A stretch of 14,896 bases of DNA from Schwartzia sp. (in: firmicutes) (GCA_024691625.1 JAILNL010000001.1:1-14896), one strand, 5' to 3'; positions 1 through 8,400 are shown, counted from the first letter of the stretch. Notes: generated by a model from the letters alone, not told the origin. Numbers and translations: made by a program.

Positions 1-27
1 CTCCCCGTAGACGTTGTGTTTCTCCAT
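1..27 (-). CDS. Start of an unidentified protein (partial, runs off the left edge)
   Basis: Only the first nine codons (MEKHNVYGE) are inside the window, reading leftwards from an ATG at 27-25. The start is convincing because a near-ideal Shine-Dalgarno (AAGGAGG, complement of 35-41) lies 7 nt upstream and an intrinsic terminator for the preceding gene lies just behind it (101-127). The gene is therefore probably transcribed separately from the upstream symporter. Nine residues are too few to assign a family, and no function is proposed. Confidence 0.7.
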
Positions 28-34
28 GTGAAAA

Positions 35-41
35 CCTCCTT
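35..41 (-). promoter_or_regulatory. Ribosome binding site of the left-edge partial gene
   Basis: AAGGAGG on the minus strand sits 7 nt before the ATG at 27. It is the main evidence that a real gene begins here. The AT-rich stretch 42-100 between it and the terminator should hold the promoter, but I see no convincing -35/-10 pair. Confidence 0.75.
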
Positions 42-100
42 GCCGATTTTCTAACATAGTTTTAGTAAATAAGGAATGAAAAAGGGGAAAATTTTTGTAT

Positions 101-127
101 AAAAAAGGCCGCCCCAAAAGGGACGGC
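101..127 (-). terminator. Intrinsic terminator of the AGCS symporter gene
   Basis: Read on the minus strand, GCCGTCCC pairs with GGGGCGGC around a TTTT loop (8 bp, one G-U) and is followed by CTTTTTT. It lies about 95 bp past the symporter stop codon, with nothing coding between. This is a classic Rho-independent signal. Confidence 0.88.
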
Positions 128-221
128 TCCATTGCCATAAACCTCTGTACATATTATCTAACTACAGGGAACAAAAATCAAGCCCCCTAAGCTTAAATTT
201 TCAGAAGATTTTGCTTTCGCC

Positions 222-1649
222 TTATTCAGTGCGTACTTCCGCTCCGCTGCAGGTGACTTCCTCCCCTGCTTTTTCAACCGCCAGTACATTTTTTTCGTAA
301 TCAAAGGTCACATCAGCGATATCCTTGCTGAGCCACAGCAGGCAGATAAGGTTCGGAATAGCCATGAGACCGTTCATTGTATCTGAAATGTTCCAGACCA
401 TATCCAGTGCCATTGTAGCACCTATATAGGTAGCCATGCTGTAGACAACACGGTATGCCATTACAGCCTTGCGGCTGCTGCAGAGGTACTCGAAGGACTT
501 TTCTCCGTAATATTCCCAGCCGAGAATGGTTGAGAAGGAGAAGAGAGCCAGAGCCACAGCAACAACGTATTTCGCGGAGTCGCCGAAAACCGTGCCCAGA
601 GCCATAATGGTGAGGTTTACACCCGATACCAGCTTGCCCGTGTCCGGATCAATCGTACCCAGAACACCCGAGGAGGAAATGGCAAGTCCCGTGAGCATAC
701 ATACAATCATTGTATCAAAGAAGGTTCCCGTCATGTTCACGTAGCCCTGACGTGCCGGGTGGTCTGTCTGAGCCGCCGCTGCCGCGATAGGCGCAGAGCC
801 GAGGCCTGCTTCGTTGGAGAATACGCCGCGGGCAACACCCCAGCGCATGGAGGTGAGAATTGTAGCGATTATGGAACCGCCCACGCCGCCTGCCACAGCG
901 TCAAAGGAGAACGCCATGCGGAATATTTCGGAAAGACCTGCCGGAACAGAGGAGATGTTCATGCAGATAACAATAAGAGTCATAAAGAAGTAGAAAACCG
1001 ACATGGCCGGAACCACAATACTGGATACAGTACCGATGCTGCGAATACCGCGGGTAAGAACGATAAGGGAAGCAACCATTACCACTGCGCCCGTAATCCA
1101 AGTCGGTACAAAGAATCCACTCTCAAGTGCCGCTGCCATTGCGTTCGCCTGTGTCATGTTTCCGATTCCGAAGGAAGCCGCTGCCGCAAAGAAGGCAAAG
1201 AGCACCGCCATTATTTTGCCCAGATTTCCGCCGATACCGTTTTTCATTGCGTACATCGGGCCGCCTGCCATTTCACCGACACTGTTTGTCTCGCGGTATT
1301 TGACCGCCAGCACGGACTCACCGTACTTCGTGGAAAGACCGAAGGCCGCGCTTATCCACATCCACACCAGAGCACCCGGTCCGCCAAGCACCATGGCCGT
1401 TGCGACACCGACAATATTTCCTGTGCCGATGGTAGCCGACAGTGCCGTCATGAGCGACTGGAACGGCGTGATATCGCCCTCGCTCTCCCCCTTTTTAAGG
1501 AAGATAATCCTCATGGCGTACACGAGATTGCGCCACGGCAGAAAGCGCAGGCGTATGGTGAGGAATATTCCCGTGCCGACAAGAAGTGCCAGCATGACGG
1601 GTCCCCATACGAAATTATTTACATCAGCCAGAAGCTTTGCAAAATCCAT
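222..1649 (-). CDS. Alanine/glycine:cation symporter (AGCS family, AlsT/DagA type)
   Basis: Integral membrane protein expected to import small neutral amino acids (alanine, glycine) coupled to Na+ or H+. At 475 aa it has the usual family length and is almost entirely hydrophobic helices. Recognisable AGCS stretches are the GTGNIVGVATA segment near residue 75-85, LGGPGALVWMW just after it, KYGESVLAVKYRE, GGPMYAMKNG near 129, and FSTILGWEYYGEKSFEYL near the C-terminus. The start is set at the ATG at 1649: an upstream in-frame TTG (1664) overlaps the GGAGGGG ribosome binding site (complement of 1656-1662), so it cannot be the start. The gene has its own promoter (1683-1711) and terminator (101-127), so it is probably monocistronic. 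The family call is secure. The exact substrate and coupling ion are inferred from the family. Confidence 0.95.
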   Translation of the reverse strand: MDFAKLLADVNNFVWGPVMLALLVGTGIFLTIRLRFLPWRNLVYAMRIIFLKKGESEGDITPFQSLMTALSATIGTGNIVGVATAMVLGGPGALVWMWISAAFGLSTKYGESVLAVKYRETNSVGEMAGGPMYAMKNGIGGNLGKIMAVLFAFFAAAASFGIGNMTQANAMAAALESGFFVPTWITGAVVMVASLIVLTRGIRSIGTVSSIVVPAMSVFYFFMTLIVICMNISSVPAGLSEIFRMAFSFDAVAGGVGGSIIATILTSMRWGVARGVFSNEAGLGSAPIAAAAAQTDHPARQGYVNMTGTFFDTMIVCMLTGLAISSSGVLGTIDPDTGKLVSGVNLTIMALGTVFGDSAKYVVAVALALFSFSTILGWEYYGEKSFEYLCSSRKAVMAYRVVYSMATYIGATMALDMVWNISDTMNGLMAIPNLICLLWLSKDIADVTFDYEKNVLAVEKAGEEVTCSGAEVRTE

Positions 1650-1681
1650 CTGAAACCCCTCCAATATTACTATATGGTTAG

Positions 1682-1700
1682 AAGTATAGATGGTATACTT
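1682..1700. repeat. 19-bp inverted repeat over the AGCS promoter (possible operator)
   Basis: AAGTATA (1682-1688) and TATACTT (1694-1700) are perfect 7-bp inverted arms around GATGG. One arm covers the predicted -10 and the other lies in the spacer, a typical position for a repressor site. The regulator is unknown. Confidence 0.5.
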
Positions 1701-1711
1701 AATTTTGTAAA
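1683..1711 (-). promoter_or_regulatory. Predicted sigma-A promoter of the AGCS symporter
   Basis: On the minus strand TTTACA (complement of 1706-1711) and TATACT (complement of 1683-1688) are separated by exactly 17 nt. This predicts a start near 1676 and a leader of about 27 nt. The -10 lies inside an inverted repeat, AAGTATA-N5-TATACTT (1682-1700), that could be an operator. Confidence 0.65.
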
Positions 1712-1800
1712 CCCAATGTAACTATATCCGCATAAAATCAAGAAATTATTAAGGTATTTCAGACATGTCCCTTAAATATTTTATGTTTATTGTAAAAAGA

Positions 1801-1837
1801 CAAAATAAAAGACCGTCCGTTTTGCGCGGACGGTCTT
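1801..1837 (-). terminator. Intrinsic terminator of the DAACS symporter gene
   Basis: An 11-bp perfect stem, AAGACCGTCCG / CGGACGGTCTT, with a 7-nt loop is followed on the minus strand by TTATTTTG-type T-rich sequence. It lies 22 bp past the stop codon at 1860, so the two symporter genes are not one operon. Confidence 0.9.
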
Positions 1838-1859
1838 GGAAAATGCGTATTTTAGCGAA

Positions 1860-3065
1860 TCAAGCAGCAACGTGTCCGTTTTCCGAACGGTCAATTGCAA
1901 GAGCAACAGCTGCATCGCCTGTGATGTTCAGGCATGTACGGAACATATCCAGTACACGGTCAATACCTGCTACCAGTGCAAGTCCTTCAATCGGAAGACC
2001 TACGGACTGGAGAACCATAGCCAGCATGATAAGACCTGCGCCCGGAACGCCTGCCGTACCGATGGAAGCCAGCGTACCCGTGAATACGATCATGAGCATC
2101 TGATGCATGGTAAGGTCAACACCGAATACGTTTGCGATAAAGAGGGAGCAGATACCCATATAGAGAGCCGTGCCGTCCATGTTGATGGTAGCGCCCAGCG
2201 GAAGAACGAAGCTCGTAACCTCGCGGGAGCAGCCCAGCTTCTCCTGCAGATTCTTCATGTTGACAGGAAGCGTACCTGCACTGCTGCATGTGGAGAAAGC
2301 GATAAGCATAGCCTCAGCCATGCCGCGGAAGAATTTCATCGGAGAAATCTTTGCTCCGATACTTGCAATGGAGGAGTAAACCGCAACAACATGAATCAGG
2401 CTTCCAATCGCCATGCAGGCAATGACGGAAATGAGCGGAAGAAGAACCTTCGGGCCGTTTGCCGCAACGACAGGAAGAAGAAGCGCGAAAACGCCGATAG
2501 GCGAAAAACGCATGATAACAGCGATAATTTTGTAGCAGACCTCAGCAGCAGCGTCAAAGAACTTTGTAAGACGCTCTGCGCGCTCGCCGCCGACCTCAAT
2601 GATGCCGTAGCCGACGAAGATAGCGAAGACGATAACCGGCAGAATCTCTGCCTTAGCCATGGACTGAACAGGGTTCGTCGGAACCATGCTGACAAATACC
2701 TGCATGATGGACGGAGCCTGCTTAACATTAACCGTAGCATCGGACGCAATCTGCATTCCGACACCCGGGTGAACAGCGCTTGCAATGGCAAAACCGATAA
2801 CAATGGCAATAGCCGTAGTAACAAGATAAATAGCAACAGTCTTGATTCCGATACGTCCAAGAGTCTTTGTATCGCCAAGGCTTGTCATGCCTACGACAAG
2901 AGATGTAAACACTACAGGAACAATCATCATCTTGATAAGGTTGATGAAGATTGTTCCAATCGGAGCAATCCACCATTTAATGAACGGCAGTCCCTCCGGC
3001 CCTGCAAAGATTCCGACGAAAGCAGCCAGAAGCAGCGCAATAAAGATTTTGATTGATAAATTCAT
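1860..3065 (-). CDS. Dicarboxylate/amino acid:cation symporter (DAACS/SLC1 family, glutamate/aspartate type)
   Basis: Inner-membrane secondary transporter of 401 aa, typical for bacterial GltP/GltPh relatives. The transport core is complete: the HP1 serine motif FSTCSSAGTLP (257-267), the TM7 Na+-site motif NMDGT (295-299), HP2 ASIGTAGVPGAG (333-344), and a TM8 with D369, D373, R376, N380 and D384. These TM8 residues are spaced exactly as D390, D394, R397, N401 and D405 of the archaeal aspartate transporter GltPh. The arginine that binds the substrate side-chain carboxylate is present, which favours glutamate/aspartate over serine/threonine or C4-dicarboxylates. The ATG at 3065 is preceded by AAGGAGGG at 5-nt spacing. 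It is transcribed alone, with a terminator at 1801-1837. The family is certain. The substrate is inferred from these residues. Confidence 0.95.
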   Translation of the reverse strand: MNLSIKIFIALLLAAFVGIFAGPEGLPFIKWWIAPIGTIFINLIKMMIVPVVFTSLVVGMTSLGDTKTLGRIGIKTVAIYLVTTAIAIVIGFAIASAVHPGVGMQIASDATVNVKQAPSIMQVFVSMVPTNPVQSMAKAEILPVIVFAIFVGYGIIEVGGERAERLTKFFDAAAEVCYKIIAVIMRFSPIGVFALLLPVVAANGPKVLLPLISVIACMAIGSLIHVVAVYSSIASIGAKISPMKFFRGMAEAMLIAFSTCSSAGTLPVNMKNLQEKLGCSREVTSFVLPLGATINMDGTALYMGICSLFIANVFGVDLTMHQMLMIVFTGTLASIGTAGVPGAGLIMLAMVLQSVGLPIEGLALVAGIDRVLDMFRTCLNITGDAAVALAIDRSENGHVAA

Positions 3066-3081
3066 ACGTTCCCTCCTTCGG

Positions 3082-3121
3082 AAAAACCCCGACGGACAGA
3101 ATCCACTCTGTACACACCGTC
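3082..3121 (-). promoter_or_regulatory. Terminator-like hairpin in the DAACS symporter leader
   Basis: On the minus strand a leader stem is formed by GACGG/CCGTC (3117-3121 with 3091-3095) enclosing ACAGA/TCTGT. GGGG and then TTTTT follow, 17 bp before the start codon. It could be an attenuator or merely a 5' mRNA stem. The four-base gap between stem and T-run weakens the terminator reading. No known riboswitch was recognised. Confidence 0.3.
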
Positions 3122-3156
3122 AGTCCATTCCCGATATACATAATAAGACATTTACC

Positions 3157-3185
3157 ATTATAAGTGGACATTTCTCAAAAGTACA
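3157..3185 (-). promoter_or_regulatory. Candidate promoter of the DAACS symporter
   Basis: A consensus TATAAT (complement of 3157-3162) has a weak -35 TGTACT (complement of 3180-3185) 17 nt upstream. The transcript would begin near 3150 and carry a leader of about 85 nt containing the hairpin at 3091-3121. About 15 bp upstream of the -35 lies GTATA-TTG-TATAC (3200-3212), resembling the inverted arms at the other symporter promoter. Confidence 0.45.
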
Positions 3186-3310
3186 TGGATTTAAATGAGG
3201 TATATTGTATACACATTCATTATTTTATCCGCCATTTCGTTGAATGACACTGATAACACATCTATTCCCGCATGCCTTTAATAAAATCTCCCAAGAAAAA
3301 TGAATCATAA

Positions 3311-3345
3311 AAAGAAAAACCGCGAAGCGGCATTGCTTCACGGTT
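3311..3345 (-). terminator. Intrinsic terminator of the 119-aa gene
   Basis: AACCGTGAAGC pairs with GCTTCGCGGTT (11 bp, one G-U, 6-nt loop) and is followed by TTTCTTTTT on the minus strand. It starts 12 bp past the TGA stop at 3358. Confidence 0.9.
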
Positions 3346-3357
3346 TGGTTTCGATAT

Positions 3358-3717
3358 TCAGTTTTCCGAGAGCTTGAACGGTACTCCGCCCTTCGGCAGG
3401 CTGTCGAGTGTCGGATATTTTTTTACGAACTCAACGGGACGGCTCCAGTCAACATATACCTCTGTTGCCTCCCAGATACGTGTCAGTGCAATCTGGAGAC
3501 TGCGGACATCTGCCAGCGGGTCGATTGTTTCCTCGGAGAAATCTACCAGCGTCTCATGGGGTACACGAATCTGATGTGTCGTGCTGAGGTACTCCTCTGC
3601 AAGCTTTTTGCCTTTTTCGTCCGGCAGCGTTACTACAGCTTTATGTGTATCCTCATCATATTCGATATAGCCCAGCACATCATTATAATGGATGGCTACG
3701 CTGAACGTGTTTGCCAT
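3358..3717 (-). CDS. Conserved-looking small protein of unknown function (119 aa)
   Basis: A soluble, acidic protein with no signal peptide, membrane segment or cysteine. I do not recognise its family. It starts MANTFSVAIHYNDVLGYIEY and carries an alternating hydrophobic pattern (HKAVVTLPDEKGKKLAEEYL) suggesting a small alpha/beta fold. Conserved-looking aromatic/proline stretches such as VYVDWSRPVEFVKKYP lie near the C-terminus. The start at 3717 is chosen because AAAGGAAG (complement of 3725-3732) lies 7 nt upstream; the in-frame ATG at 3735 lies just upstream of this motif. A TATAAT (complement of 3755-3760) lies upstream and a strong terminator follows, so it is an independent single-gene unit. 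It is divergent from the 6S RNA gene. Real coding is well supported, but the function is unknown. Confidence 0.85.
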   Translation of the reverse strand: MANTFSVAIHYNDVLGYIEYDEDTHKAVVTLPDEKGKKLAEEYLSTTHQIRVPHETLVDFSEETIDPLADVRSLQIALTRIWEATEVYVDWSRPVEFVKKYPTLDSLPKGGVPFKLSEN

Positions 3718-3935
3718 TCTGTTTCTTCCTTTCATCCGTAGATTCTATTTTATGATTATAACGCATTAAATCAAGTTTTACCACCATAAAAAAAGTTTTA
3801 CTTTCGCCTTCTCCCGAAATTACGCGCTCACAGACATTTCCCGCAATTCTGATTATGTCTTTTATAGGGAAACTATTTTTTGAAAAAAAGCGTAAAAAGT
3901 GCTCGGAAAGCACTGCCACAACGGTTTGTCAAGTC

Positions 3936-3964
3936 TTGTTTTGACCATTTCTTTGTGCTACTAT
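3936..3964 (+). promoter_or_regulatory. Predicted promoter of the 6S RNA gene
   Basis: An extended -10, TG-C-TACTAT (TG at 3956-3957, -10 at 3959-3964), has TTGTTT (3936-3941) 17 nt upstream. An alternative pairing is TTGACC (3941-3946) with TATACA (3962-3967) at 15 nt. Both predict a start near 3971-3974, just before the 6S closing stem. Confidence 0.6.
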
Positions 3965-3970
3965 ACAAGT

Positions 3971-4196
3971 AAAGAAGGAATCGTCTGGGGTGTGCGTTGG
4001 CAGGTATTGATGTCTAACCGACTTTTACACTCAGGGAACCTGATTTGAACCGTGTGGCTGATGGAGCGTTTTCACGATGATCAAAGGCACGGCTTAAGGT
4101 ACCCACCTGCACATGCAGGTTTAGGCAGATATTGCCGACGGCATTTTGGACCCCATCTTGAAAAGGGCTTGCTGCTTTACGCGGTAGGCCCTTTTT
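3971..4196 (+). ncRNA. ssrS: 6S RNA (regulator of RNA polymerase)
   Basis: 6S RNA binds the sigma-A/sigma-70 holoenzyme by mimicking an open promoter and tunes transcription in stationary phase. The mature RNA is probably about 3979-4158. The 5' segment CTGGGGTGTGCGTTGGC (from 3985) pairs with 4134-4150 as a closing stem of about 17 bp. This includes GTTGGC/GCCGAC and many G-U pairs, with a single bulged G. The element CTAACCGAC (from 4014) corresponds to the GAGCCGATA region of E. coli 6S. An inner arm is closed by CCGTG (4050-4054) with CACGG (4088-4092), and a 3' hairpin is formed by ACCTGC/GCAGGT (4105-4120). The large unpaired centre, the size, the promoter and the terminator all fit a Firmicutes-type 6S RNA. 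Recognition is by sequence pattern and folding by eye. Confidence 0.88.
4161..4196 (+). terminator. Intrinsic terminator of the 6S RNA gene
   Basis: GGGCTTGCTG pairs with the CGGTAGGCCC arm (G-U pairs included) around a TTTACG-type loop, preceded by AAAA and followed by TTTTT (4192-4196). It begins 7 nt after the 6S closing stem ends. Confidence 0.88.
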
Positions 4197-4227
4197 GTGA
4201 CCCTTTTTCCGTCATACTTTGTCAGCT

Positions 4228-4261
4228 GCCGTTCGACGTAGCTGTACTACGACTTCACGGC
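4228..4261. repeat. Stem-loop between the 6S RNA and dinB
   Basis: GCCGT (4228-4232) pairs with ACGGC (4257-4261), and inside it CGTAG (4237-4241) pairs with CTACG (4247-4251) around CTGTA. It has no following T-run on either strand, so it is not a standard terminator. It might protect the 3' end of the dinB transcript, for which no other terminator is visible. Confidence 0.35.
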
Positions 4262-4307
4262 ATATATGTTCTTGACGGGGCGTTGCCCCTTCGCATATAT
4301 AATCCCC

Positions 4308-5465
4308 TCACTTAATCAATTTCCCTTTTGTCACAATCCCCTCACCGAACCGCGCTTTCAGCGCATCTATGGCATCATACAGCTTTTCTTTTTTCTGCGT
4401 ATCCTTTGCATCGAAAAGAGATATTTCCGCCGTATCGCCAAAGCCGCTGCCGCTGATTCCCAAAAGGCGTACGCCCAAATCCTTCGGCATTGCCACCAGC
4501 GCGCAAAGCTCCTTTGCTGTGGCGTAGATATCCTCATCATAAGCGGTAGGCTGCGGCAGGGTTTTCCTTCTTGTATAGGTAGAAAAATCTCCGAACCTTA
4601 TTTTTATCTGTATGGTATGCGCCATGGTGCCTGCGCAGCGAAGGCGCCAGCCTACCTGCCCTGCAAGGTACAGAAGCGCGGTGTTTATATCCTCCTGGCT
4701 GTATAAATCCTCGGGAAATGTCACCTCGCGCCCTATGGATTTCGCCTCGTGCTCCGGCTCTACGGGGCGGTCGTCAATTCCGCGGGACAGGTCGTAAAGG
4801 TGCTTCGCCGAGTGCTCTCCGAGGATTTTTTCCAGTTTCCTGATATCCGTCTTTGCAAGCTGTCCTATTGTTTCGATTCCCATGATTGCCAGCTTTTCGT
4901 TCATTCTGCGCCCAACTCCCCATATTCTTCTTACGGGCAGCGGCGAAAGCACGCGCTGAATATCTTCCTTTTCAATGACTACAAGACCGTCTGGCTTTTC
5001 CAGGTCTGATGCCAGCTTCGCGAGAAATTTGTTCGGCGCGATACCAACGGAGGCAACAAGCCCCGTCGCCTCAAAAATCTCCTTTTTGAGCCGCATGCCG
5101 TATTCCCTGCGGCTCTCCATGAGCCCTTCCATTCCCGTGATGTCAAGAAAGCCTTCATCTATGGAAAGAGGCTCTATGACAGGGGAAAATCTCGAAAGCA
5201 CCTCAAAAATCTGCCGTGAAACCTCCGAATATGTCTCGTAGCTTCCCGACACGAATATACCGTTTTTGCAGAGGCGCCTTGCAGTTGCCATGGGCATGGC
5301 AGAACGCACGCCGAATTTTCTCGCCTCGTAGGAGGCCGTGGATACTACTCCGCGCGGGCCCAGTCCTCCGACAATGACAGGCTTTCCTCTGTATTCCTCA
5401 TGGTCCCGCTGCTCTACAGAAGCAAAAAAAGCGTCCATATCCACATGCATTATCCAGCGGTCCAT
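4308..5465 (-). CDS. dinB: DNA polymerase IV (Y-family translesion polymerase)
   Basis: Error-prone Y-family polymerase that extends primers across damaged or misaligned templates. The 385 aa are full length. The N-terminal palm begins with HVDMDAFFASVE (metal-binding D9). The catalytic pair lies in SIDEGFLD (D103, E104), and GIAPNKFLAKLASDLEKPDG follows (141-160). The helix-hairpin-helix region VRRIWGVGRRMNEKL (178-192) and a little-finger domain complete the fold. Near the C-terminus AEISLFD resembles a sliding-clamp-binding peptide. The ATG at 5465 is preceded by AGGAG at 8-nt spacing. Only 17 bp separate it from the SNF2 gene stop, so it is the last gene of a three-gene operon. I saw no GAAC-N4-GTTC LexA box at the operon promoter or just before dinB, so SOS control is not evident. 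Confidence 0.97.
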   Translation of the reverse strand: MDRWIMHVDMDAFFASVEQRDHEEYRGKPVIVGGLGPRGVVSTASYEARKFGVRSAMPMATARRLCKNGIFVSGSYETYSEVSRQIFEVLSRFSPVIEPLSIDEGFLDITGMEGLMESRREYGMRLKKEIFEATGLVASVGIAPNKFLAKLASDLEKPDGLVVIEKEDIQRVLSPLPVRRIWGVGRRMNEKLAIMGIETIGQLAKTDIRKLEKILGEHSAKHLYDLSRGIDDRPVEPEHEAKSIGREVTFPEDLYSQEDINTALLYLAGQVGWRLRCAGTMAHTIQIKIRFGDFSTYTRRKTLPQPTAYDEDIYATAKELCALVAMPKDLGVRLLGISGSGFGDTAEISLFDAKDTQKKEKLYDAIDALKARFGEGIVTKGKLIK

Positions 5466-5482
5466 GATATCTTCTCCTTTCC

Positions 5483-8400
5483 TTATCTGAACAGCTCCAA
5501 AATCTCATCTTCGCTGAGCTTGGACAGAAAGCTCTCACCCGGCTGTATCATGCGGTCTATGAGGGCTTTTTTCTTTTCCTGCAGCGCAAATATTTTTTCT
5601 TCAATGGTTCCCCGTGTCACCAGCCGTATGACCTGCACGTTTTTCTCCTGACCTATGCGGTACGCACGGTCTGTGGCCTGGTCCTCGACGGCAGGATTCC
5701 ACCACGGGTCGTAGTGTATTACCATGTCCGCGCCCGTAAGGTTCAGCCCTGTGCCGCCCGCCTTCAGGGATATGAGAAACACGGGCACGTTCCCAGTGTT
5801 GAAATCCTTTACAAGCGAAACGCGGGTAAGCGCCGGCGTGCTGCCGTCAAGGGAGTAATATTTCAGTCCTATGAAGGAAAGGCGCTGTGCAATCCTTGCA
5901 AGCATGGTGGTGAACTGGGAGAAAATAAGCACGCGGTGACCGCCGGATACCGCCTCCTGCAGAATCTCCTCCAGAAGGTCCAGCTTGCCCGAGCCGCCGT
6001 CGTAGTTCTCAAGGAACAGTGACGGATCGCAGGCAATCTGGCGAAGTCTTGTGAGAAGCGCCAGTATTTTTATGTGGCTGGCGTCAAAGCCGTGAGCCTT
6101 CAGCTCTTTTCTGAAATCCTTCTGTGCCTGCGCGAAATACGCGTCGTAAACCTTTGTCTGCTTCGTCGTCATTTCGCACACCATGCGGCTTTCCACCTTG
6201 TCGGGAAGCTCCGTGAGCACGTCCTTTTTCAAACGGCGCAGCACAAAGGGCGCTATGTGCCGGCGAAGCTCTGCCGATGCCTGCGGGTCCTGCGCGCGGA
6301 CAATAGGAATTTCAAAATGTGAGTGAAATCTTTTGTGTGTTCCGAGATACCCGGGCATGAGAAAGTCAAAGATAGACCAAAGCTCTGTCAGAGTGTTCTC
6401 TATAGGCGTTCCCGTTAGCGCAAAGCACCTTTCCGCCCTTATACGCTTCACGGCCTTGGCGTTCTGCGTTGTAGGATTTTTTATGTGCTGGGCCTCGTCC
6501 AGAAAACAGTATCTGAACTTCATTTTCTCGTAAAGCTCTATATCACGCTTCAGCATGTTGTATGTGGTGATTATCAGGTCGCAGTCCGCGGAGGCGAGCT
6601 TTTCCCCGCGCTCCTTTTTCGTTCCGTCTATAGCTGCGGCTTTAATCCCCGGCGTAAACCGCGCCGCTTCATCAAGCCAGTTGTACATAAGCGAAGTAGG
6701 CGTGACAACCAGTGAAGGCTCCCTGCCTTCTTCTTTTTTGGAAAGAAGGAATGCCAGCACCTGAAGTGTCTTTCCCAGTCCCATATCGTCCGCCAGAATA
6801 CCGCCAAGTCCGTGTGCCGCAAGCCCCGACAGCCACGAAAAGCCCGTGACCTGATAGTCGCGCATGACCCCCGAAAGCTCCTCCGGCACTGTAATATCCG
6901 ATTCCTCAGGGCTTCTGATATCCCGTACAAGGTGCTTGAAGCTCCTGTCACGCTCAAGACGGAGAGTACTGTCCTCCCGGGCCAGGGAGTCAAGATACAT
7001 GGCCTTTGCAAGGGGGATTTCCGCCTTTTTGCCGTCAGCTCCGCTTATGCCCGCGTTTTCCACGAACTCTGCCAACGCGGAAAGCTGCTGGTCCCCGAGA
7101 GATACAAAGCTCCCGTCCCTCAGACGGTGATATCTCCGTTTCAGCCTGTAGGACTGCAAAATCCCGATAAGCTCGTCAAAATCGAAATCGCGGTTCTGAA
7201 AGGACACCTCAAGAAGATTTTCATCATTGACGCTGACGCCCAGAGTTACCTTCGGCATTTTTGAGACAGGCTTTCTTTTGAAAACCTCCGTATAGTACAC
7301 GTCCACCAGCTTCGAAAGCTCGGGAAGACCTTCCTCCAGAAATTCGTAAAAAGGCTCTTCATCGGGCTGCACCAGCCTGTCGCCCTCCTGCTCAAAGGAA
7401 AAGGCGTCAAAAATGCTCCTTATTTTCCGCTCCGTCTCCGTATCCCGTATGAGATGACGTCCGTCTGAAAGGGCAGGCGGCTCCTGTGTTACAGGGTTAA
7501 AGGACGCGTCCCCGTAGTGGAAAAGCAGCCTTGCGGATACGCCCTCCCTGAAATAATCCAGATAGACCTCCGCAGCCAGCGGCATCATTTCGTACCGTGC
7601 AGAAAAAACTCCGTCCACCTCTACGTGGGCCGCCTTTTCCAGCTTCGGAAGCACCTCAGCGAAAAAGCCTGCCATGTGCTCGTCGTTCAGCCGCAGGGTT
7701 CGGGAGTTCAAAAAAGCCTGCTCTATAGCCTTCAGTCTTTCGGCAAAATCCTTTTCAGGCCTGTAAATCGTATTTCCTATGAGCACGTTTTCTCCCGTGG
7801 CATCAAGGAGAACCATGTCATCAGGCTCCAAAAGGGAAATCCTCGCTCCGCCCTCGGCCTCGTCCACACGGATTCGCACCTCGGGAGCCGTGTCCTCTAT
7901 GTGTACCGTCTGCTCCTTTTTGCCGTTGAGCACGGCGGAAAAAGACGTGTCCCGCATAATCTCAAGGAATTCACGAAGAAGTCTCGGCGTTAGCTTGCAC
8001 CGCTTCTGTTCGAACATGGTGCTCACGTTGTTATACGAGGAACGGAAATAGGAGCTGTAGACCTCCGTGCTTGCCACATCCTGATACGCCCGCCGCAGAA
8101 AATGCCAAAGCTTTTCCGAAAGCCCCGGGGCAAAGCGCAGCTTTGCAGGCTCCAAAGTGAGCTGCTTTCCCATTTCAACAGGCAGACCGCTGTCGTAGGT
8201 TCGCATGAATTCGGGAATATTTCGGAGGACATAAAGCCTTTCCCTTCCTACTTTGAACTCCAGCCAATTCGTTACGTTTCCGTACTCGCGGAAAACAAAA
8301 AGCTTCGGCTCAATCCTGAGAGGTTCATCGTCTTTTCTGATGGGAGAGACATCTTTTCCCTCTCCGAAAATGGAAAAAAGCCTGAGCCCCGTTTCCTTTT

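Noticed and set aside
759..1721. 320-codon plus-strand open frame opposite the AGCS symporter
   Set aside because: Shadow of the symporter gene. It also runs through the symporter's own promoter and shows no RBS.
1836..3056. 406-codon plus-strand open frame opposite the DAACS symporter
   Set aside because: It is antisense to a gene with complete, correctly spaced transporter motifs. Its translation is charged, asparagine/cysteine-rich and matches no family.
3683..3919. 78-codon minus-strand frame between the 119-aa gene and the 6S promoter
   Set aside because: It starts at GTG without an RBS, overlaps the start, RBS and TATAAT of the better-supported 119-aa gene, and shows no recognisable domain.
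4277..4289. GGGGC-GTT-GCCCC hairpin as a dinB terminator
   Set aside because: Only 5 bp with a 3-nt loop and no T-run on the minus strand.
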